64,000 bases of DNA from Altimarinus sp964500515 (lineage in GTDB: Bacteria > Patescibacteriota > Gracilibacteria > BD1-5 > UBA6164), in assembly GCA_964500515.1 (NCBI GenBank), contig CAZCNE010000001.1, positions 167,224-231,223 on the forward strand, read 5' to 3'. The notes beneath the pieces were generated by a model that was given only the letters and a program-made list of their open reading frames with translations, had not been told where the DNA came from and made no database searches. Both the position numbers and the translations under genes were made by a program. Of the stretch, positions 10,912 to 20,969 are shown one piece after another (positions within the stretch are counted from its first letter, which is position 1; each line of letters begins with the position of its first letter).

Positions 10912-11484
10912 ATGTTTAATAACAAAAATAAAGCATTTACACTAATTGAGCTTATGATTGCTATTGCAATTATTGCTATTATTTTTGTTCCATGATTTAT
11001 AAATTATGCTTATATACAAAATAAATCTAATTTAAAACTTACATCAAAGGATATATCTCAATCTTTGTATAATGCTAGAAATATGGCAATAAATTGATTT
11101 GATTCTAGTAGTTGAAATTTATCTATTTGAGTTTATTTTGATAATAGAGAAAATAATAAAAATAAACTATTATTTTATTCATATCCGTTTGATTTAGATA
11201 TAGAAAATACTGATTTATTAAATTATTCTGATAAAAAATTTATAAAAGAAGTAGATTTTTATAAATGAGTTGAATTAAAAAATGTAGAATGAAAAGATAA
11301 ATTTTTATTTTTATTTAATGCTATTTCTGGATCTTGAAATTATTATTATTGGGATTCAAATAATGATATGAAGTCATTTTCTTGAAAAACTATTGATATA
11401 AAAATATCTTTTTGATGAACTGATTCTAAAGCCTTGACAAAAAATATAGTTTATGTAGTTTGAACCAATATTGTGGATTATTAA
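10912..11484 (+). CDS. Type IV pilin-like protein
   Basis: A 190-residue protein with a classic prepilin leader NKAFTLIELMIAIAIIAIIF: peptidase site before Phe, mature Glu5, hydrophobic helix to about residue 30. The remainder is a small beta-rich domain. First of four consecutive pilin-like genes after pilC, each separated by a few bases. It could be the major or a minor pilin; the order pilC then pseudopilins resembles minor-pilin (FimT/PilV/PilW/PilX) operons. Confidence 0.8.
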
Positions 11485-11499
11485 TTATTTATAATTTTC

Positions 11500-12129
11500 A
11501 TGAAAACAAAAAAAAATTGATTTTCAATTATAGAAATAATTATTTGAATTTTTATATTTTCTATTTGATTAACTAGCATTTATTTGATTATTACATCAAG
11601 TTTAAATATAAATGAATATAATAAAAATCAAATCATAGCATCAAATTTAGCTAGAGAATGACTAGAATTAGCTGTAAATTTAAGAGATTCAAATTACAAA
11701 ACTCTTCATCAATGGAATTCTATAAATCCAAATTTAGAAAGGAATTTTAATGATTTAGAAAATAAAATTAATACTTGATCTTATTATAAAATTGAGCTTG
11801 ATTATTCTTCGATTTATCCTGCATTTTCTGTAAAACTTGAAAAAATACAAGAATTTAGAGAATGAAAAGCTTATTTGTGAACAAATATGATGGATTATGA
11901 ACTTTGTCTTGATAATGATTGAAAATATGTTCATAATTGTTGACAAGACAACAAAAAATCAAATTTTTATAGATATGTGAAATTCAATGAATTAAAATAT
12001 AAAAATAGAGATTGAGAAGTTATAATTATTCCTAATTCATACAAACTTGTTTCTAAAGTTATTTGGTATAAAAGGTGATATCATGAAATTATTATTGAAA
12101 CAATTTTAACTGATTACAAAAAATTTTAA
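11500..12129 (+). CDS. Minor pilin-like protein (PilV-like position)
   Basis: A 209-residue protein starting MKTKKNGFSIIEIIIGIFIF, a prepilin leader in which the Gly before Phe is encoded by TGA, i.e. the standard peptidase site G-F. The hydrophobic helix extends to residue 32, followed by NLAREGLELAVNLRDSNYKT. The NLAREGLEL.....RD segment is typical of PilV/GspI-like minor pilins. Stop is TAA, with the next ATG one base later, so translation is likely coupled. Confidence 0.75.
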
Positions 12130-12130
12130 T

Positions 12131-12715
12131 ATGAAAAATTTAAGAAAAAATGCCTTTACTTTAGTTGAAATAATAGTTGCTGTTACTATATTTTCAATTA
12201 TTACTATTTCAATTATATCTATTTTTATAAATACTTCACAAATTTCTGCAAAAATCGATATAAATAGATTGATGCAAGAAAATTCAAAAAATATAATTGA
12301 GACAATTGCTGAAGATTTGCTTAATTGACAAATTCCTCAATGTTCAGAAAGTTCTGATACAAGTTTATGTATTTGAGAAGAAAAGATGCTTGTTTGACAA
12401 GAATTAAAATTGTGAGAAAATCACTATTATTTAGCTATAAAAGATGATTTATTGGATGAATTTATTAAAATTAATTCGCTAGAAGAATGTGAAAATAAAC
12501 AATGTTTTTTATTGAAAAATGGAGATATTTTATCAAATTCTTATGTAAAAATCAAGAAATTACAATTTACTTTATTTACAGAACATATTCCAAAATTACA
12601 AATAAATATGATATTATCACCGATGTCAAAAAAATGAATTCCAGAAAATTTGATAAAACAAAATGAAATAAATATTCAAACTACTCTTAGTACAAATTTA
12701 ATGATTAATAATTAG
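12131..12715 (+). CDS. Minor pilin-like protein (PilW/GspJ-like position)
   Basis: A 194-residue protein with prepilin leader RKNAFTLVEIIVAVTIFSII (mature Glu5 present) and hydrophobic helix to about residue 35, followed by a helix RLMQENSKNIIETIAEDL that matches the conserved first globular helix of GspJ/PilW proteins. Two Cys pairs are present (CSESSDTSLC, CENKQC). It lies between two other pilin-like genes, with 1-2 bases between genes. Confidence 0.75.
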
Positions 12716-12717
12716 CT

Positions 12718-13515
12718 ATGAAAAAAAATAATAAATGATATTCTATAATCATAATTATTATAATAATCGGTTTTTTACTTGCCTTAACTTGAGCGATTTA
12801 TAAGTTGGTTTTAGTTGAATTAAATGATAATAGATGAAGATACAGTTATTTAAAAGCAAATTATGCTTCAAAATGAGCTTGAGAACTTGCTATGCTTATG
12901 ATAAAAGAAAAATGATATTGATATGATCAAGAAATAATATTTGATAAAAATAATCCTATTTCAAATATATTAAATTTTGAAAACAATAAAAATAATCCTT
13001 TGATTTCATATAATATAAACTCAAAAATTTCTAATTATACTTGAAGTATATGAAGTTTATGATATGATATTATTCCACTTTTTTATATTGATGATTCTTG
13101 ATCTTGACAAATTTTGGATTTAGAATTATCAGTAAATGATTGAAATGAAGATAAATTATCTTGGAATTTAATTAGTAAAAATTCTTGATTATCTTGAATT
13201 TGAAATTTTTCTTGAGATAGTTCTTGAATTATAAAAGAATTATGACAAGAAGATTATGATTTTATTATAGGAGAAAAAACTCTAAAAAATTTTTTAAATG
13301 AAAATAAATTAAATTATAATTACTTGATTTTATTTAACTCTGATAGTGAAAAGTCAATTATTTATAATTTAGATTGAAAAAACAAGTTTTTTTCGAAACC
13401 AAGAACAGAAATTTATGCTTGAGCAAAAATTTCATGATATAAGCAAAGTATTAGCATAAAATACAACAATACAGAGTATTTATGATTGTTAAAATATTCG
13501 ATTTTTGACAAGTAA
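12718..13515 (+). CDS. Pilus assembly protein (PilX/GspK-like position)
   Basis: A 265-residue protein with one N-terminal hydrophobic helix (GYSIIIIIIIIGFLLALTGA) preceded by KKNNK. It resembles a prepilin but has no Glu at mature position 5, as in GspK/PilX-type proteins. A helix with ASKGAGELAMLMIKEKG follows, a segment seen in PilX-like minor pilins. The rest is a large, Ser/Asn/Gly-rich globular part. Last gene of the pilus operon; the HU gene behind it has its own promoter. Confidence 0.65.
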
Positions 13516-13549
13516 AAAGCATTTTTCTCAAAAAAAGTGAAAAAAAAAC

Positions 13550-13577
13550 TTGAAATTCTTTTTTTCTTTGCTATATT
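13550..13577 (+). promoter_or_regulatory. Promoter of the HU gene
   Basis: TTGAAA (13550-13555), 16-nt spacer, TATATT (13572-13577), 34 nt before the HU ATG. Confidence 0.55.
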
Positions 13578-13611
13578 TTAAGTGTTTTTATTTTATAACT
13601 AACTAAAAACT

Positions 13612-13884
13612 ATGAAAAAACAAGATTTTATAAAAGCAGTTGCTGCTAAAGCTGGTCTTAGTCAAGATGCAGTTTCTAAAGTATTAGCGTCTCAAATAGA
13701 TGTTATCACTTCTGAACTAAAAGCTGGAAGAGATGTAAATATTACAGGTTTCTGAGCTTTTAAAATTTCTAAAAGAGCAGCAAGAAATTGAGTTAATCCA
13801 AGAACTGGAGCTCCAATTAAAATCCCTGCTATGAAATCACCAGTATTTAGAGCTTGAAAAACTTTAAAAGAAAGTGTTAGATAA
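13612..13884 (+). CDS. hup: DNA-binding protein HU
   Basis: A 90-residue protein, the normal length. It has the HU helix-turn-helix start (MKKQDFIKAVAAKAGLSQ), the central DVNITGFGAFKISKRAARNG block with the conserved GFGxF (second Gly is TGA), and the DNA-binding arm RNGVNPRTGAPIKIPA with the Pro that intercalates into DNA, followed by FRAGKTLKESV. A dimeric nucleoid protein. Single-gene unit with its own promoter and a strong terminator. Confidence 0.95.
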
Positions 13885-13898
13885 TTTTATCACAATAT

Positions 13899-13934
13899 AA
13901 ATAAAGGGCTTTATTAAATAAAGTCCTTTATTTA
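13899..13934 (+). terminator. Rho-independent terminator after HU
   Basis: Near-perfect 16-bp stem (AATAAAGGGCTTTATT against AATAAAGTCCTTTATT) with one mismatch, followed by T-rich sequence. Confidence 0.75.
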
Positions 13935-13991
13935 TTGATTTTTTTCAATAAATAATATATTATTATATTGTATCAATATTATATTTATTTT

Positions 13992-14525
13992 ATGAAAAAG
14001 ATTATAATTGATAATTTAGATAAAATCGAAACTTATCAAAAATATATTATTGAAGACTTTAAAAAAGAAAAGCAATTAAATATTGAATTGCATTTTGAGT
14101 CTGATTTTTTAAATACAAATATAATTAGAGATTTTATTTCTTTTTTATGTGATTGAATTTGAATTGAAGCATTACAAAAGTTTAAAATCATTTTAGTTGT
14201 GGATGAATTAAATAACAATGCAATTGAATATTGAAGTAAAAACTGAGAAATAAATAAACTTAGATTCAAAGTGACTAATCATTGAAAAAATATATTATTT
14301 CTTGAAGTTGAAGATACTTGAAATTGAGCATTTCATAAAACTGCAAGCGAAATGATAGATATAGAAAAACAAAAGATTATTGCGGGCTTCAATAATTGAA
14401 TTATTAGATGAAGATGATTACTAATTGTAAAAAATATAGTCGATAAATTGTACTTTCGAGATTCTATAACTTGATGACTAATAGTTTGAGTTGAAAAAAA
14501 TATAAAATTACAAAAAAATTGATAA
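13992..14525 (+). CDS. RsbW/SpoIIAB-like anti-sigma factor, histidine-kinase-type ATPase
   Basis: A 177-residue GHKL ATPase. The N box is VVDELNNNAIEYGS (residues about 70-83), the G1 box EDTGNGAF (about 105) and the G2-like segment GIIRGRGLLIV (about 138). In partner switching, RsbW-type kinases bind sigma factors and phosphorylate STAS-domain antagonists; a STAS protein is encoded at 41120-41473 on the other strand. An upstream in-frame codon at 13968 would add eight residues, but the ATG at 13992 is preferred because the domain begins there. It runs into the next gene, with the ftsQ-like ATG 51 nt downstream. Confidence 0.8.
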
Positions 14526-14575
14526 AAAAAAAGATTTATATAGAATTGAATAAATCTTTTTTTTATTATATACAA

Positions 14576-15571
14576 ATGCTTAAAAAAACTATAAAAAATA
14601 TAAAAAATAAATTTGAGAAAAAAAAATTTAAAGAAGATATAAAAAAACAGAAAAGAAAAATTTTTATTGATTTAAATAAAAATGATAAAAGCTTTAAGAA
14701 AAGAAAAAAACTTAGTATAAAAATACCAAATTTATCAAAATTTAAAATTAAATTTACAAAAAAACATTTATATATTGGCTTAAGTTTATCTTTTATTTTA
14801 TTATTATGTTTTTTGTTTTTATTTATTTTTAGTCCATTTTTTTATATTTCTAAAATAGATATTAGTATTGACAAAGATTCAGAAAATTTAATTAATTTAG
14901 ATTTAGCGTATAATTCTGTAAAATCAATTAGAAATAAAAATATATTATTTACAGAAAAATCTGAAATTGAAGAATTAGTTAATAATTGGCAAAAAAATAT
15001 AGTTAAAATATCAATAAATAAAAATATTTTTAAATGAAGTATAAAAATAAAATTATATTCAAGCAAAGCATTATATAAGACAAATTATATGAACCATAAT
15101 TATTTTATTACAAATAATTGAGTTTTTATTCCTGCTAAAAATACAAATATAGCTTGATTAAAAGAATTAAAATTGTCTTTATCTGATAATAATATAAATT
15201 TTATTGATTATAAAATTATTTTAGATGAAAAAAATTTAAATAAAATAATTGAAATAACTGAAAAATTATCTAAAAATATTAACTCAATAAGTATTTGAAA
15301 TATATATTATTTTGTTAAGGAAAGGGAAGTTCATATAGATGTAAACAATGATTTAAAACTAATATTTGATTTAGAAGCAAATTTGGATGAACAAATTATG
15401 AAAATTGTAGTTTTTGTAAAAGAATACATTAATATAACAAAAGATGACTCTATAAATTATATAGATTTAAGAATATATAATAAAGTATTTTTTTGTGAAA
15501 ATATCAATAAATGAGTTTGTCAAAACAACTTAAAATATATTTATCCTTTGTACAATGAAAAAAATAAGTAA
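14576..15571 (+). CDS. ftsQ: FtsQ/DivIB-like cell division protein
   Basis: A 331-residue protein with a long Lys-rich cytoplasmic tail (residues 1-63), one membrane helix (about 64-90, LYIGLSLSFILLLCFLFLFI) and a POTRA-like start SPFFYISKIDISIDKD. The extracytoplasmic domain ends with YIDLRIYNKVFFC, the FtsQ motif (YVDLRY.N...). It recruits or stabilises the FtsB/FtsL complex at the septum. An alternative TTG start at 14519 would overlap the preceding gene; the ATG at 14576 is chosen. The last codons overlap the start of lspA by 17 nt. Confidence 0.7.
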
Positions 15572-16010
15572 TTCAAGTATTTTACAAATCATTCTTTTAT
15601 TTTTTTTAGTATTTGTAGATTTTTTTACAAAATATCTGTGAGACTTATATCTTGTTTGAAAAAAAATAAATATTATATGAGATTTTTTTTATTTATCTTT
15701 GCATAAAAACCCTTGAATTGCTTTTAGTATTTCTCTTCCTTACATCAAAATAATAACAATAATTTTAATTTTATTTTTAATTTATTATTTTTTTAGATTT
15801 GAGAAAAATAAAAACAATATATTTATAAATATTTCATTTATTTTTATTATTTCTTGAGCAATTTGAAATGCTTGGGAAAGAATCTTTTTTTGAGAAGTTA
15901 CTGATTTTTTTTGAATAAAATATTTTTCAGTGTTTAATTTTGCAGATATTTATATCAATATATGAATAATACTGTATTTATTCATTATTTTTTTGAAAAA
16001 AGATAATTAA
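15555..16010 (+). CDS. lspA: Lipoprotein signal peptidase II
   Basis: A 151-residue integral membrane protease with four hydrophobic segments. Conserved motifs: NPGIAFS (loop with Asn and Phe), GAIGNAWERIFFGEVTDF and FNFADIYINIG. The two catalytic aspartates are those of VTDF and FNFAD. In the GNxxDR motif the Asp is replaced by Glu (GNAWER), a mild change. It cleaves the lipobox Cys of prolipoproteins after Lgt has modified them; lgt is present at 42014-42775. It overlaps ftsQ by 17 nt in another frame. Confidence 0.9.
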
Positions 16011-16044
16011 TGTAGTATAATAAATAATATAATTAACAAAAATT

Positions 16045-16773
16045 ATGCAAAATACTGAAGAATATTTTCCAAGACAAATAAAAATTCAATCAATTGTGAT
16101 TTGATCTTTAATAACTCTTTTTACTTGAATAGCTTGAAGTACAATATTTATTGCTATTTTGTTTTTTTTATCATGAAATATAGATTTAGAAGTATTAAAA
16201 GAATGAACAAAAAAAACAAGTGTTATTGTTCCAATAATACTTAATTGAATAGTTTCTTTTATTTGAGCAATCGTTTCTTTGGTGTCGTACTCTTTAACTA
16301 TTAAATTTTGACAAACATGATACAAAAAGAATTTAACTACAGTTTTTCATATACTTTTTTCGATAAGCTTGATTTCTATTTTTTTTCTTCCAATTTACAT
16401 ATATGTATGAATAACTAATTTTCCTGATATTTTACTTATAATTTCAGTTCATTGTTTGTTTATATTTTTACTATTTAATATAATTTTAGAATTATTAAAT
16501 AATTATAATTATGTTTTTTTATGATTGTATTGAAGCATTGCTTGAACAATCCTTACTATTTTTATAATTATATTTATTTCATTTTATGATTTTTCAAGAT
16601 GAAAGCTTTACTTAATTTCTATAATATTTCCTTTATTTAATTTTTTAAATTATTTTTTTAAAGAATTATTTAAATTTTTATATTATAAATATTATTTTTT
16701 TACGTGAAGTGATCCAATTTGAATGCCATTTTATTCAATAAAAAGAGAAGAAAAAGAAGATTATAATTTTTAA
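16045..16773 (+). CDS. Polytopic membrane protein
   Basis: A 242-residue protein with about six hydrophobic helices (near residues 15-40, 62-84, 98-122, 128-150, 160-185, 190-212) and charged ends. No family signature recognised. It lies between lspA and an AMMECR1 gene on the same strand with gaps of 34 and 10 nt, so co-transcription with both is likely. The C-terminal tail SIKREEKEDYNF is cytoplasmic by the positive-inside rule. Confidence 0.65.
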
Positions 16774-16783
16774 TAATAAATAA

Positions 16784-17326
16784 ATGAAAGAGATTTTAGA
16801 AATTTCACAAAAAACTATAGATTTTTATCTAAAAAATAAAATCATACCTAAAGAATCTGATTTGAAGATTAAAGATAAAATATTATTATGAAAAAAATGA
16901 TGTATTTTTGTTACAATTTATAAAAATTGACTTATTAGATGATCAGCTTGAAGTGTAAAAGAATTGGAAGAAAATATTGTTATGGAAACTGTAAAATCGA
17001 CTATTGATGCAATTTCAAACGATAAAAGATTCAAAAATTTAACTCAAGAAGAATTTAAAGATACAAAAATTAGAGTTGATTACATAAAAAAAAGAGATTT
17101 ATTACAAAATTGAAAAATAAATGATTTAGATCCTCAAAAGTCTTGAATTATAGTTATTTGTAAAGATTATTCAGCATTAGCTGTTATTTTACCTTGAATT
17201 TCTAAAAAACTCCTTACTTGATCTGACTTTATTCCAGTTATAGAAGAAAAAATAAAAAAAGATTTTAAAGAAAATGAAAATTATATCTATGAAATAAAAA
17301 CTGATATTTTCACAAATTTAGATTAA
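16784..17326 (+). CDS. AMMECR1 domain protein
   Basis: A 180-residue protein matching the AMMECR1 fold: GKKGCIFVTIYKNGLIRGSAGS (residues about 37-58), then NIVMETVKSTIDAISNDKRF and VDYIKKRDLL. The hallmark RGCIG loop is here RGSAG, so the Cys is replaced by Ser. The molecular function of AMMECR1 proteins in bacteria is not settled; some occur next to radical SAM (MEMO/AmmeMemoRadiSam) genes, but no such neighbour is here. A terminator hairpin follows. Confidence 0.75.
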
Positions 17327-17355
17327 AAAAAGAAATATTTTAAATATTTATCAAT

Positions 17356-17382
17356 AATAGAATGGAATTTTCCATTCTATTA
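17356..17382 (+). terminator. Terminator hairpin
   Basis: Eleven-bp perfect stem AATAGAATGGA / TCCATTCTATT with an ATTT loop, then T-rich sequence, between the AMMECR1 gene and pyrG. Confidence 0.8.
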
Positions 17383-17490
17383 TTTTCATTTTCTTAAATT
17401 TATTATTGCAAAAATTTTTTATTTTTTTACAATAATAAAAACTAAATTTTAGTATTTTTTTTGATTATTTTATTTTTCAAAAAAATATTT

Positions 17491-19080
17491 ATGAAAATAA
17501 TTTTTGTAACAGGTGGAGTTTTATCAGGTATTTGAAAGGGAATAACAGCTTCATCTATTTGAGCTGTTTTAAAATCTTGATGATACGAAATTGCAATGCA
17601 AAAACTTGATTGATATCTAAATATTGATCCATGAACTATGTCACCATTTCAACATGGAGAAGTTTTTGTTACAGATGATTGAACTGAAACAGATTTAGAT
17701 TTATGACATTATGAAAGATTTATTGATAAAAATTTAAATAGTTTATCATCATTTACAACTTGAAAATTTTATGAAGAAATATTAAAAAAAGAAAGGGAAG
17801 GTTATTATTTATGAAAAACTGTTCAAATTATTCCACACCTAACAAATTTAGTTAGAGAAAAAATTAAAGATGCATTTGTTTCAAATAAAGCTGAAGTTTT
17901 GATTGTAGAAATTGGTTGAACTGTCTGAGATTTAGAAAATTGATATTTGCTTGAAGCTGCAAGAGAACTTAAAAATGAACTTTGAAAAGAAAATGTAATT
18001 TTTGTTCATGTTACACTGTTACCTTATTTAGAAGTTTCTAAAGAATTGAAAACTAAACCAACACAACATTCTCTTAGAGAACTTATGTCTTTTTGAATTG
18101 TTCCAGATTTTCTTGTTCTTAGAGCTGATAAATCTATAAATGATGATTTAGTTGAAAAAATTGCTTATATGTGTTCAATGGATAAAGTAAGAGTTATTCC
18201 TTCAGAAACTATGAAAAGTATATATGAAATTCCTCTTAAATATCAAGAAAAAAATATTTGAGATTTGATTTTAAAAGATTTAAATTTAAAAAATAAATGA
18301 TTTAATTTAACAAAATGGGAAAATCTTAAAGAAAATATAAAAAATTCTAAAGAAGAAATAAGAATTTGAATTATTGGAAAATATAATTGACTTGAAGATT
18401 CTTATTATTCGCTAAATGAATGACTAAAAATAGCAGGTTTTGAACATAATAAAAAAGTTATTTTGGATTTTATAGATGCAGAAAAAATTGAGGAAAAATG
18501 AATAAATATTTTAAAAACTTTGGATTGAATTTGTATTCCTTGAGGTTTTTGAAGTAGATGAATTGAAGGTATGATAATTGCATGTAATTATGCAAGAGAA
18601 AATAAAATTCCATATTTATGAATATGTCTTTGATCTCAAGTTATGGCTATAGAATTTGCTAAAAATGTCATTGGTTTAAAAGATGCAAATAGTGAAGAAT
18701 TTTGTATTGAATCAAAAAATAAAGTAGTTCATATCATGGAAGATCAAAAGTCTATTTACAAAAAATGATGAACTATGAGATTAGGATCATATCCTTGTAA
18801 GATTAAAAAATGAACTTTAGCTTATGGAACTTATAAAAAAGAATTTATAGATGAAAGACATAGACATAGATTTGAATTTAATAATGAATATAGAGAAAGT
18901 ATGGAAAAATCTTGATTTATTATTTCTTGAACAAGTCCAAATTGAGATTTGGTAGAAATAGTTGAAATAAAAAATCATCCATTTATGATTTGAAGTCAAT
19001 TTCATCCAGAATTTAAGTCTCGTCCAACAAAGTCTCATCCGCTTTTTCATAGTTTTATAAAGGCAATAATAAAAAAATAA
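17491..19080 (+). CDS. pyrG: CTP synthase
   Basis: A 529-residue protein of normal length (about 540). The amidoligase domain begins with FVTGGVLSGIGKGI, the P-loop-like site in which several Gly are TGA, and has QKLDGYLNIDPGTMSPFQHG and VEIGGTVGDLE. The class I glutamine amidotransferase domain starts near residue 290; its nucleophile Cys is in GICLGSQ (about residue 379) and the His/Glu pair in FHPEFKSRP. It makes CTP from UTP, ATP and glutamine. Stop codon TAA at 19078-19080 is followed immediately by a Cas12a-type repeat hairpin (19081-19099). Confidence 0.97.
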
Positions 19081-19099
19081 AGTTTCTACTTTTGTAGGT
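19081..19099 (+). repeat. Orphan Cas12a-type direct repeat after pyrG
   Basis: Nineteen nt, agtttctacttttgtaggt, differing at two positions from the repeat beside cas12a (aatttctacttttgtagat). It keeps the hairpin CTAC-TTTT-GTAG. It starts on the first base after the pyrG stop codon. It precedes the rmuC promoter (19113-19141), so it should be part of the pyrG mRNA 3' end, not of the rmuC leader. Confidence 0.75.
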
Positions 19100-19112
19100 A
19101 TTAAAAAAAATA

Positions 19113-19141
19113 TTGCAAATTTTTTAAAATAAATATACTAT
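19113..19141 (+). promoter_or_regulatory. Promoter of rmuC
   Basis: TTGCAA (19113-19118), 17-nt spacer, TACTAT (19136-19141), 24 nt before the rmuC ATG. Confidence 0.55.
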
Positions 19142-19164
19142 ATATATACAACTAATAAAAATTT

Positions 19165-20295
19165 ATGGGAACACAATTAATTATACTTTGAATAATAATA
19201 CTAGTTTTGGTTTGAATAATCATATTTTTGATAATTAGATCAAAAAATAATGACGATAGCGATGCTATTAGATTACTCCAAGAACAAGTTTTAAATTTGA
19301 ATAGAACTCTTGATAATAAATTAACAGAAAATACAAAAAGTATAGAAGAAAAACTTCAATACACAAATAAAACTCTTGATTCTAAGCTTACTGATGCAAA
19401 CAAGCTTATAACTGATAATATGCAAAAAACATTTGCAACTTCAAGCAAGATAAACGAAGAAGCAAATAAAAGGATTGAAGATATTACAAAAAAATTGACT
19501 CAGTTAGAAGAGACAAATAAGCAAATCAAAGATATATGATGACAATTAAGATGACTTGAAAATATATTGAAAAATCCTAAACAAAGATGAAATCTGTGAG
19601 AATATTTTTTAAAAGAATTGCTTGAAAATGTTTTTAATCCTGATCAATACAAAATTCAACATACAATTGACTGAATATGAGTTGTAGATGCAGCACTTTT
19701 TATATGATGAACTATTATTCCTATTGATTCAAAATTTCCACAAGAAAATTATGAAAAATTAGTTTCTCATGATGATGAATACAATATAAAAAAATATTCT
19801 CAAGAACTGAAAAAAGATCTAAAAAATAGAATTGATGAAACTTCAAAATATGTAAATCCTGAAAAGGGGACTACTGATTTTGCTTTTATGCTTATACCAG
19901 CAGAAGGAATGTATTATGATATATTTATCAATAAAATCTGAGATATAGGTTCTGGTAAACTTATAGAGTATGGATTTTCAAAAAAAGTAATTATTTGTTC
20001 ACCATCAAGTTTTTATGCATATTTACAAACAGTTATTCAAGGGATGAAATCACTTCAAATAGAAGAACAAGCAAAAGAAATACAAAAATTTGTGATAAAA
20101 TTACAAAAAGACTTAAGTGACTATGAAGAATTATTTCAAAAAGTTTGAAACAGCTTATGAACAACAGTAAATCATTATAATAATGCTTATAAAAGATTCA
20201 GTATAGTTGATAAAGATATTATAAAAATTACTCAAAGTACTGAATCAAGTTCAGTGGAACCTTTGCAACTAAATAAACCAGATTTGGAAATTTAG
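19165..20295 (+). CDS. rmuC: RmuC family DNA recombination protein
   Basis: A 376-residue protein. The N-terminal membrane helix (residues 4-24) is followed by a long coiled coil (about 30-120) and the RmuC nuclease-like domain with QRGNLGEYFLKELLENV, VVDAALFIGGTIIPIDSKFP and FAFMLIPAEGMYYDIF. RmuC limits inversions and is predicted to be a membrane-tethered PD-(D/E)XK-type nuclease. Coiled-coil repeats of the type LDNKLTENTKSIEEKLQYTN are visible. Stop TAG at 20293-20295. Confidence 0.9.
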
Positions 20296-20296
20296 T

Positions 20297-20323
20297 TTGA
20301 TTTTTTAGGATAGTTTGTATAAT
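20297..20323 (+). promoter_or_regulatory. Promoter of the candidate RNA at 20.3 kb
   Basis: TTGATT (20297-20302), a 15-nt spacer (16 if TTTGAT is taken) and a perfect TATAAT (20318-20323), placed directly after the rmuC stop. Transcription would begin near 20330. Confidence 0.45.
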
Positions 20324-20329
20324 CATATT

Positions 20330-20592
20330 AAGTTCTTTAAAATTTTTAAAAGTGGAAGTTATAGTGTGTTTCTTCAATTATAAGATTTAATAGCCAAAAA
20401 CTGAGTAAAAATTGTAAACCTCAGTCTTAATATTTTTGATTTCCTTGCTTTTAGCCAAAGTTCATAAATTTAATATAATTTATTTGTGTACTTTGGCTTT
20501 AGTTTAAAGGAAAAGTGCCGTTGAATAAATACATAAAATTTCTACTTAAATTTCAAAACAACAAAAAAAGTGCTAATTTTAGCACTTTTTTT
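20330..20592 (+). ncRNA. Candidate structured non-coding RNA of about 260 nt
   Basis: This 309-nt gap between rmuC and rpsU has no plausible reading frame but has a promoter at its left end and a strong terminator at its right. Stems visible: ACTGAG/CTCAGT (20400-20425), and a long hairpin in which AGCCAAAGT (20453-20461) pairs with ACTTTGGCT (20490-20498), closed further out by TTTCCTT (20440-20446) with AAGGAAA (20507-20513). Bases 20521-20545 are identical to 25 nt at the 3' end of the crRNA locus near cas12a (58278-58302), including the first half of the Cas12a repeat. I could not match it to tmRNA, RNase P, SRP or 6S RNA with confidence; a long bulged hairpin is compatible with a 6S-like RNA but also with a CRISPR-derived RNA. 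Confidence 0.45.
20563..20592 (+). terminator. Bidirectional terminator between the candidate RNA and rpsU
   Basis: Stem AAAGTGCTAA / TTAGCACTTT flanked by a run of A on the left and of T on the right, so it can stop transcription from both strands. Confidence 0.8.
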
Positions 20593-20604
20593 GTAATAAG
20601 AATC

Positions 20605-20805
20605 TTAAAAATAAACTTTATTGTTTAAATCTCTATAATGTTCTCTAACAATAGCTTGTTCTCTTTGTTTTCTTTTCGTTGGTTTTTTAGTTGCGTATCT
20701 TTCTGCTTTAAGTTTATTTGCAATTCTAGACTGAAAAAATAATTTTTTATATTTCAAAATCAGTTTTTCATTTGTCTCTCAATCTTTTCTTATTGAGTAA
20801 ATCAT
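20605..20805 (-). CDS. rpsU: Ribosomal protein bS21
   Basis: A 66-residue very basic protein: IRKDGETNEKLILKYKKLF, then SRIANKLKAERYATKKPTKR and the arginine/lysine-rich tail KQREQAIVREHYR, the standard bS21 pattern. It belongs to the small subunit and sits near the anti-Shine-Dalgarno end of 16S rRNA. The gene is preceded by AAGGAG about 7-8 nt before the ATG, one of very few clear Shine-Dalgarno sites in this window. Single-gene unit on the minus strand. Confidence 0.92.
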
Positions 20806-20969
20806 TTGTATCTCCTTATCTTATAATAATAAATAAAAGTATAAGTATTTTATCCATAAAAAAAATTTGTCAATAAAAAAATATAAATATAATGAAATAA
20901 ACTTTTTTTGTAGGGAAAAGGCTTTATAAAATTTTCAAAACTTATAAGTTAAATTTTTAATAATAAAAA

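Noticed and set aside
14519..14576. TTG start that would add 19 residues to the FtsQ-like protein
   Set aside because: It overlaps the stop of the preceding gene and the ATG at 14576 is a sufficient start; kept only as an alternative.
15840..15960. Glu instead of Asp in the GNxxDR motif of LspA
   Set aside because: The two catalytic aspartates (VTDF and FNFAD) are intact, so loss of function is not indicated.
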